From positions 1 to 11,722 of the forward strand of contig WJJA01000504.1 in the NCBI GenBank assembly GCA_014729955.1: DNA of 11,722 nucleotides, written 5' to 3'. Of this stretch, positions 1 to 5,637 are shown one piece after another. The translations under genes and the position numbers were made by a program. Each line of letters opens with the position of its first letter. Position 1 is the stretch's first letter. Source of the stretch: a bacterium (lineage in GTDB: Bacteria; Electryoneota; Electryoneia; Electryoneales; Electryoneaceae). A model generated the notes under the pieces. It worked only from the letters and a program-made list of their open reading frames with translations, was not told where the DNA came from and ran no database searches.

Positions 1-2057
1 ACATATGGGTGCAAAGTCGTTCCAGTTTTGCACACGATGAAGGAACGGGAGCGAATTCGCATCTCATCGTCGTGACAAGAGATATCACAGAGACGAAGCG
101 ACGTGAAAAAGAGCTGCGGGAAAAGGAAGCACGCTTTCGTGCCCTGTTCGAGCAATCGCCCCTGGCTCTCGAATGGTTGTCACCGGAAGGCGTCATCCAG
201 TTCGCCAATCCCGCCACGGCGGAGCTGTTCGGCCTCCATGACCCGGAAGACTCGATCGGATTTGATGTCTCTCTGGATCCAAATGCTCCTGACGAATTGA
301 AAGAAGCGATTCGCACGAAAACACCGCTTCGAATGAAGAATGTGTTCGATTTCGGCGAAACCGGTGGAAACGTGCAGTATGACACGGAACACAGAGGGGT
401 AAAGCATTTTGATTTCAATCTTATACCGTTAAAAGATGAAAGGAATGAGTGCTTCGGGTTTCTGTTTCAGATTGAGGATATCACAGAACGTGCGGTGGCC
501 GAACAAGCCCTGCGTGATAGCGAAGAGAGATTGCAGCTCGCCCTGGAAGCGGGTCAGTTGGGACTTTGGGACTGGGACGTGCAATCTAATCGTGTCGCAT
601 ACAATGATCGTGCTGTAACCATGCTGGGATATGAGCCGCCGATGGAAACAGCAAGACCGGAAGAGTACCTTCAGCTTGTGCAACCGGATTATCGCGAGAG
701 TGTGGAAGCACACATCCAGGCTCATTTCCGTGGGGAGATCCCCGGAATACACTTGGAGTATCCCGCCCTGCACAGGGATGGGCATGCCGTCTGGTCGTTG
801 GTGAAAGGTCGCACCGTGGAGCGGGATGCCGATGGAAAGCCCGTTCGTTTGATCGGCACCTTACAGGACATCACAGAGCAGCGAACCCTGCAGGAAAAGA
901 TGATGCAGGCACAAAAGCTGGAATCGCTCGGTTTGTTGGCAGGCGGTATCGCCCACGATTTCAATAACCTCCTCGTCGGCATCCTTGGAAATGCCGACCT
1001 GGCGCTGGATGATCTCTCCACCTTGCACCCTGCACATAAGTGCGTGCAGCAGATCGGTCACGCCGCCACACGAGCGGCCGATCTCGCAAAACAGATGCTT
1101 GCCTACTCCGGCAAAGGCAGGTTTGTTGTGGAACCGGTTCCTCCTGCAGCCCTGATCGATGAAATGGCCCACATGATGCGTGTTTCCATCTCAAAAAAGG
1201 TGACCCTGCGCATTGACGAACCTGATTCTTTGCTGTTGGTGCAGGCGGACCCCACCCAGTTGCGGCAGCTGATCATGAACCTGCTCACCAATGCGTCGGA
1301 GGCGATCGGTGATGAAGTGGGAGTGATTCGGATCAGTACAAGTGCGATGGAATTAAACCGCGAAGAGATCAAGACTCGATTCGGAGAAGACTCCTTGCCG
1401 GAAGGGCGTTATGTTCACCTGGAAGTTCGTGATACCGGGTGCGGAATGAGCGAGGCAACGTTGAGACGTATCTTCGACCCGTTCTTTACGACCAGGTTTA
1501 CCGGCCGGGGGCTGGGTCTGAGTGCCGTGCAGGGGATCGTACGCGGTCATCACGGCGCCTTGAAGGTCAGCAGTCAGCCGGGCGAAGGTACCACCTTTGA
1601 GATCATCCTGCCGGCACTTGAAGAGTCTGAATCCCCTCATCAGCAAACCACACACCCGGTAGCCCGGGCATCCTCAGATCCGAATGGAACCGTGCTTCTC
1701 GTGGATGATGATGAGGCGGTGAGAATTGTCGGGTCGCGTATGCTGAGAAAACTCGGCTATGAAGTGCTGACCGCTCGTGACGGTCGAGAAGCAGTGGACC
1801 TGTATCGATCCGGGAAGAACCGAATCTCCTGCGTTCTGCTCGACCTGACCATGCCGGTGATGGACGGAGAAGAAGCCTTCAATGCCTTGCGGGGGATTGA
1901 TCCCGAAGTCTCAGTGGTTCTCTCCAGCGGCTTCAACGAGCAGGAAATTCACAACCGCTTCGCGGGTCGGAAGGTCGCGGGCTTTGTGCAGAAACCCTAC
2001 AAGATGAAGGCACTCGAAAACGTCCTGCAGAGCGTCGCGGCCGATCGGGCGGAATAG
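1..2057 (+). CDS. Hybrid sensor histidine kinase with PAS domains and C-terminal receiver (5' partial)
   Basis: The gene is open to the left edge. The first in-window start codon (GTG at 9) is not the true start, because the frame upstream of it already encodes I-W and the text up to RDITE is the end of a PAS/PAC domain. Numbering from that GTG: a second PAS spans about 38-165 (ends EDITE) and a third, PAS_3-like, about 172-292 (ends QDITE). The HisKA dimerisation helix has phospho-accepting His316 in GIAHDFNN. The HATPase domain has N-box N424/N428, G1 box DTGCG 475-479, and FDPFFTT 489-495 followed by GRGLGL. The receiver spans about 561-675, with acidic D566-D568, phospho-acceptor Asp612 and Lys662. 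No membrane segment is visible, but the N terminus is missing. It should autophosphorylate on His and pass phosphate to its own receiver. The signal is unknown, and no separate response regulator lies nearby. Confidence 0.95.
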   Translation, partial: IWVQSRSSFAHDEGTGANSHLIVVTRDITETKRREKELREKEARFRALFEQSPLALEWLSPEGVIQFANPATAELFGLHDPEDSIGFDVSLDPNAPDELKEAIRTKTPLRMKNVFDFGETGGNVQYDTEHRGVKHFDFNLIPLKDERNECFGFLFQIEDITERAVAEQALRDSEERLQLALEAGQLGLWDWDVQSNRVAYNDRAVTMLGYEPPMETARPEEYLQLVQPDYRESVEAHIQAHFRGEIPGIHLEYPALHRDGHAVWSLVKGRTVERDADGKPVRLIGTLQDITEQRTLQEKMMQAQKLESLGLLAGGIAHDFNNLLVGILGNADLALDDLSTLHPAHKCVQQIGHAATRAADLAKQMLAYSGKGRFVVEPVPPAALIDEMAHMMRVSISKKVTLRIDEPDSLLLVQADPTQLRQLIMNLLTNASEAIGDEVGVIRISTSAMELNREEIKTRFGEDSLPEGRYVHLEVRDTGCGMSEATLRRIFDPFFTTRFTGRGLGLSAVQGIVRGHHGALKVSSQPGEGTTFEIILPALEESESPHQQTTHPVARASSDPNGTVLLVDDDEAVRIVGSRMLRKLGYEVLTARDGREAVDLYRSGKNRISCVLLDLTMPVMDGEEAFNALRGIDPEVSVVLSSGFNEQEIHNRFAGRKVAGFVQKPYKMKALENVLQSVAADRAE

Positions 2058-2072
2058 ACAACCCCGCCGACC

Positions 2073-2099
2073 ATGCTGCAGTTCTCACAGAAGCAGCAT
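2073..2099. terminator. Hairpin between convergent genes, possible bidirectional terminator
   Basis: ATGCTGC (2073-2079) pairs with GCAGCAT (2093-2099), and TTCT (2082-2085) pairs with AGAA (2089-2092). The two stems are separated by a 2-base AG bulge, and the loop is CAC. The hairpin sits exactly where the kinase gene and the minus-strand ecfT gene converge, 27 bases apart, and overlaps the last codons of ecfT. Neither strand has a T-run after the stem, so it is not a classical intrinsic terminator. It may only protect mRNA ends. Confidence 0.35.
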
Positions 2100-2828
2100 C
2101 GTCGCCGAGAGAACAATGGTCAGCCCGGCAAGCAGGGCGTCAGACCGTGAAAGGGAAGCTGCCGGTCCCGCATCCTCCGGTCCGTTTGCCCCGCGAAGCT
2201 CCATCGATATCGCCAGGTCCTGCGAACGCTGCATGCTCAGTAGAAGAAGCGGTACGACCAGCGGCAGAAAATGCTTCGGGTAGATCAGGTGCGACGGTTT
2301 CAGCCCACGGCTGCGCTGCACCTCCACGATACGCGACAGTTCACGAACCATCAGCGGGAAAAACCGCAGTACTGCGCCCAGCAGCACCATCACGAGTTCC
2401 GGCACATGCAAACGGCGTAACGCACCCGACAATTGACGCCAATCCGTTGTCTCGATAAACAGGATATTCGCCGGGATCAGGACCCCGAGACGCCCGTTGA
2501 AGAGTGCGGCCTGCAAAGCCCCCTCACGTACCGCATCCCCAGCAGCCTCTGCTCCGTACCAATAGGACCCGATGAACACCGCGAAGGAAACCGGCAGCGA
2601 AAACAGGAACGGAAGATACAGCAGGCGGAAACGTGTCCAGTCCAGCCGCGCGACAAATGCCGCCCCGACGATGAAACCGAGCAGGATGCCGACCTTGAGC
2701 AAAGTGGCGGCATGGAACACGAGAATCGTAAGGACGGAAAAGACGACGACCGAGGTCACCGGGTGAGGCCCCGAACGCCTTTCACGCTCCGACGAGAATG
2801 ATGTTGTACCGCTCAGAGCACCATCCAT
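2085..2828 (-). CDS. ecfT: ECF transporter transmembrane component EcfT (CbiQ family)
   Basis: This 247-residue membrane protein is the T component of an energy-coupling factor transporter, which links the two ATPases to the substrate-binding S component in the inner membrane. Hydrophobic segments lie at about 24-44, 45-62, 69-90, 142-160, 186-200 and 230-247. Two short Arg-Gly motifs on the cytoplasmic side, QRSRG near 171-175 and ELRGA near 210-214, match the paired coupling motifs of EcfT proteins that dock into the ATPase grooves. I chose ATG at 2828: GAGGAG (2836-2841) lies 7 bases upstream, and the ATG overlaps the TGA of the fmdE-like gene as TGATG. A TTG directly in front (2831) is an alternative that adds one residue. 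It is the last gene of the operon. Family assignment is firm; substrate class cannot be read from a T component. Confidence 0.88.
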   Translation of the reverse strand: MDGALSGTTSFSSERERRSGPHPVTSVVVFSVLTILVFHAATLLKVGILLGFIVGAAFVARLDWTRFRLLYLPFLFSLPVSFAVFIGSYWYGAEAAGDAVREGALQAALFNGRLGVLIPANILFIETTDWRQLSGALRRLHVPELVMVLLGAVLRFFPLMVRELSRIVEVQRSRGLKPSHLIYPKHFLPLVVPLLLLSMQRSQDLAISMELRGANGPEDAGPAASLSRSDALLAGLTIVLSATMLLL

Positions 2829-3385
2829 CAAACCGCTCCTCGTGCTTCAAAACACGGCGGGCACAGCGGCTCGCCCTTGCTCAGCCTGGCACGCGTTTCC
2901 ATCACCAGCTCACCACAACCTGCACAACGCACCGAATCAACGATCTTCGCACGTTCCGGTTCCGGGATATGCACATCCTCCAGGACAATCACATCATCTT
3001 CCGGTCCGGTGAGCATCCACTGCATCATCTCGTCGCGGCTTTGCGGAGTCAGCCCCATCCCGGCCAGTTTCATGTCATCCTGGCGGCGGCTCGACTTAAC
3101 ACGGACCGCTTTGCCGCTCTGCCGGTGATAAATCGTAAACACCATCTTACCGTAGTCTCGATAGATCAAATTACCCTTGCCGAAAGTGCAGCCGCTCAGG
3201 CACTGCAGGGCGTCCACCGCGCAGCTGTCGTTCTCTGAGATCGCCACGATTTCCTCATCGTCGGCACGTTCCGCCGACAACCGTTCCAGCGCCGCCTTCG
3301 CCATACGATATCCCAATGCCAGACCGGGGCAGGCATGGCCGTGAAAACGAACCACATCTTCAAAAGATTGCGCATAGGCAGTCAT
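2828..3385 (-). CDS. FmdE-family protein with C-terminal zinc finger
   Basis: This 185-residue soluble protein belongs to the FmdE family, named after an accessory protein of formylmethanofuran dehydrogenase operons, although most members occur outside methanogens and have no proven function. The N-terminal core has FHGHACPG (His15, His17, Cys19) and a second conserved block with Cys55, Cys62 and Cys66 in NDSCAVDALQCLSGCTFGKG. The C terminus carries C154-x2-C157 and C175-x2-C178, fitting the treble-clef zinc finger known as an add-on of this family. The start is ATG at 3385, which overlaps the ATPase stop as ATGA and has GGGAGG 6 bases upstream; its TGA overlaps the ecfT start. It is thus built into the transporter operon and probably co-translated with it. 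A cytoplasmic metal- or cofactor-handling role is an inference. There is no fmd/fwd enzyme gene in the window, so a formylmethanofuran role is not supported. Confidence 0.85.
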   Translation of the reverse strand: MTAYAQSFEDVVRFHGHACPGLALGYRMAKAALERLSAERADDEEIVAISENDSCAVDALQCLSGCTFGKGNLIYRDYGKMVFTIYHRQSGKAVRVKSSRRQDDMKLAGMGLTPQSRDEMMQWMLTGPEDDVIVLEDVHIPEPERAKIVDSVRCAGCGELVMETRARLSKGEPLCPPCFEARGAV

Positions 3386-4890
3386 CGCCTGCCTCCCTCG
3401 CTTGTGACCAGGGTTCGGGGACTCTCTCGGGGCGTGTGCACCCGAAACCGTTCGATATCTTCCTCCTGCAACCCGTTCGCCGCTGTGTCCACCTCCAGGC
3501 GCCCATCCTGCAGAACCAGGAAACGATCCGCCGCTGCAAGGGCGAACTCAAGGTCATGGGTTGAAAACAGGACACACATGTCTTCTTTTTCGCTTAGATC
3601 GAATAACAGGTCACGCAGGTTGTCGAGATTCGCGTCGTCAAGCGCAACCGTCGGCTCGTCCAGCAGCAGCAGCCTGCTCTGCAGGGTCAGTGCGCCGGCG
3701 AGCGTAAGCCTTCGCTTCTCGCCGGTGCTTAATGTGAAGGGCAGACGCTCGGCCAGGCGGCCGATACCGGTGCGCTCCAGCCATTGCCGGCTCTCAACGT
3801 CCGCCCGGCCGTTCGTTCCCTTCCTCAGGCGTAACGAAAAACTGCACTCGCGTAGAACCGTCGTCTCAAACAGCTGGTAGTCAGGGTTTTGAAACACCAG
3901 CCCGGCAGCAGGCTGACCGGGTCCGGCGGATGCTTCGGACCATCCGGGAAACGTGATCCTGCCCCGTGCCGGTTTGACCAGTCCGGCGATGTGTTTCAGC
4001 AGCGTGCTTTTTCCGCTGCCGTTCATGCCCAGCAGGGCGATGCGTTCGCCACGGTGTAATTCCAGCGAAATATCCGTCAGGACAGGTTCTTCGCGCCCCC
4101 GAAACCGGCATTCCAGCCGCTCAATCCTGCAAACCGGCCCGCCGTTGCTCCCGCCCTCGCGGGATTTCCTGTATTCGGAAGCGGAACGTACTGTGCCGTT
4201 GCTGCCGTCCGACGATGCGATTGGAACAATCGGCCGTCTCAGATTAATCGGCACGGATCGATCTGCCATGCCCGCCTCACGAATGCGCCCCTGCTCCATC
4301 TCGAACACACGATCCGCCCACTCATATAGCAGACGAGTGTCATGCTCAATCACGATCACCGTCCGAGGTATGTCATAAAGCAATCCGAAGAGGGCGCGTA
4401 CCCCCTCGGGATCGAGATAGTTGGTCGGTTCATCCAGGATCAGGAGGTCAGGTTGCATGGCAAGAAACGATGCAAGCACCACCCGCTGCTTCTGCCCGAG
4501 TGAAAGCTGCTCCACCGGGGTCTGTGCCAATTCTGTTACACCGGTCGCGGCCAGACATGCAGTCAGATTGCGCTTCTGCGCTTCGGTCAACCCGTACGAG
4601 ACCTCTGCCGCCACAGTGCCGGCAAAAAGCTGGTTTTCCGGGTTCTGCATCACGAGCCCGACAGTAGGTCGACCGGCGGGACAGGCAATTTCTCCCGAAA
4701 GCGCACCCTGCTGCTCGATGCTCTGCAGGCCGGTCATCACCAGCGCCAGTGTGCTTTTTCCGCTGCCGGACGGACCAGTGATGCCGATTCGTTCCCCCTG
4801 TCCGATTTCCAGGTTGATTTCCTGCAAAACCGGCACGTCCGAGTCCGGGACCGTATACCCGACATCCTTCATTTCAAGCAGGTTCGGCAA
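3382..4890 (-). CDS. Fused double ATPase of an ECF transporter (EcfA-EcfA')
   Basis: This 502-residue protein contains two complete ABC ATPase domains and would power the ECF transporter from the cytoplasmic face. Domain 1: Walker A GPSGSGKS with Lys45, Q-loop Gln82 in QNPENQLF, signature LSLGQ 129-133, Walker B DEP with Glu154, switch His183. Domain 2: Walker A Lys294, Q-loop Gln334 in QNPDYQLF, signature LSTGE 387-391, Walker B Glu412, His445. A polar Ser/Gly/Arg-rich linker of about 40 residues (about 213-253) joins them. The QNPxxQLF Q-loops are typical of ECF ATPases. The open frame continues upstream to 4995, but I chose TTG at 4890: GGAGG (4898-4902) is 7 bases upstream and the product then begins like other ECF ATPases (MPNLLEMKDVGY). 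This start overlaps the S-component gene by 17 bases. ATG 4872 is an alternative with no good ribosome site. The end overlaps the FmdE start (ATGA). Confidence 0.92.
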   Translation of the reverse strand: MPNLLEMKDVGYTVPDSDVPVLQEINLEIGQGERIGITGPSGSGKSTLALVMTGLQSIEQQGALSGEIACPAGRPTVGLVMQNPENQLFAGTVAAEVSYGLTEAQKRNLTACLAATGVTELAQTPVEQLSLGQKQRVVLASFLAMQPDLLILDEPTNYLDPEGVRALFGLLYDIPRTVIVIEHDTRLLYEWADRVFEMEQGRIREAGMADRSVPINLRRPIVPIASSDGSNGTVRSASEYRKSREGGSNGGPVCRIERLECRFRGREEPVLTDISLELHRGERIALLGMNGSGKSTLLKHIAGLVKPARGRITFPGWSEASAGPGQPAAGLVFQNPDYQLFETTVLRECSFSLRLRKGTNGRADVESRQWLERTGIGRLAERLPFTLSTGEKRRLTLAGALTLQSRLLLLDEPTVALDDANLDNLRDLLFDLSEKEDMCVLFSTHDLEFALAAADRFLVLQDGRLEVDTAANGLQEEDIERFRVHTPRESPRTLVTSEGGRR

Positions 4891-5461
4891 CGGCAAGCCT
4901 CCGTGCAAGCGGGGTGGAACCGATCTGTTTCCAGACAAGTAGTGCGAGCGCGGCACCCGCAACCCACACCAGCGCCGTGGTGAGCAATTGCACACTGAAA
5001 AGGGCGCGAATCACTTCGTTCCACGGATACCCCAGTGCGAGGCGAATCCCGAAGTAGGCGAAGAACGAAAGCGTTCCGCCGAGCAGGGCAGAGATATAGA
5101 AACGCAGGCGGTGGAATCGTCTGAACAGGCTCATCAACGTGTCCAGGATGATGCCCTGGGTTACCGCCGGCAGCAGTTTCAGCAGGCCGGGCAACCCGAA
5201 CGCAGCCGGCATCGCGAACACGCTGCAGATACCCCACACCGTTTCATACAGGATCAGCACGCCGAAACGATCCAGCAGCCGGCGTGTCACAAGCATCAGC
5301 ACAATCGGAACGATCATGTCAATCCGTATGAGATCGAGGATGTGTGTCGGCGCGAGCAGGTTCTTGATCACCAGCCCGCTGCCGAAGTCCGCCGCGATCA
5401 TCGAGGCGAGGAACACGATCTGCGTGTTCGTCAGAAACGGTTTGCCGTTTTCGCCTCCCAT
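4874..5461 (-). CDS. Probable ECF transporter substrate-binding S component, substrate unknown
   Basis: This strongly hydrophobic protein of 195 residues has about five or six membrane segments (roughly 13-32, 42-60, 65-86, 88-108, 122-143, 153-178). Its size and topology are those of ECF S components, which bind the substrate in the membrane and topple when docked on EcfT. The first helix has A19-S-M-I-A23, matching the AxxxA contact motif of S components. The strongest argument is position: it overlaps the fused ATPase gene and lies in one run with EcfT. I do not recognise it as a known vitamin-specific family. The frame opens at ATG 5488, but that start has no ribosome site. ATG 5461 is preferred, with AAGGAG (5466-5471) just upstream and AGGAG (5472-5476) behind it; GTG 5464 is almost equally good and differs by one residue. 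Confidence 0.72.
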   Translation of the reverse strand: MGGENGKPFLTNTQIVFLASMIAADFGSGLVIKNLLAPTHILDLIRIDMIVPIVLMLVTRRLLDRFGVLILYETVWGICSVFAMPAAFGLPGLLKLLPAVTQGIILDTLMSLFRRFHRLRFYISALLGGTLSFFAYFGIRLALGYPWNEVIRALFSVQLLTTALVWVAGAALALLVWKQIGSTPLARRLAVAEPA

Positions 5462-5497
5462 CACGCTCCTTCTCCTGTGTTGAGTCATGTAAGTGTT

Positions 5498-5598
5498 GTG
5501 TCAGGTCTTGAATCGTCGAAGGCGATTTGTGACCTGACACATGTCTCCCGCTTCCTTCTTCCGTCAGGTCACACCCTCTGTGCGTCCAAGACCTGACA
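5498..5598. repeat. Nested inverted repeats (four copies of GTCAGGTC) between receptor and transporter genes
   Basis: Four copies of GTCAGGTC alternate in orientation. Copy 1 is TGTCAGGTCTTG (5499-5510, plus), copy 2 is TGTGACCTGAC (5528-5538, minus), copy 3 is GTCAGGTCACA (5563-5573, plus) and copy 4 is CAAGACCTGACA (5587-5598, minus). Copies 1 and 4 match over 12 bases and copies 2 and 3 over 11, so both a two-hairpin fold (1:2, 3:4) and a nested fold (1:4, 2:3) are possible. The first hairpin extends to GTGTCAGGTC/GACCTGACAC (5498-5507/5531-5540), plus inner AATCG/CGATT (5511-5515/5523-5527). A partial copy, CAGGTCT, lies at 5614-5620. The array occupies most of the 176-base gap between the receptor gene and the S-component gene. 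It looks like a two-unit REP/BIME-type element or an intercistronic RNA structure. Confidence 0.8.
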
Positions 5599-5637
5599 GA
5601 ACGCCGGGCAAACCAGGTCTACACACTCGCTTTACGT

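Noticed and set aside
3335..3880. Plus-strand open frame of 181 codons
   Set aside because: It is antisense to the second ATPase domain, and its Ser/Arg-rich sequence has no family features.
5498..5598. CRISPR array
   Set aside because: The repeats are short, alternate in orientation and lack regular unique spacers; there are no cas genes.
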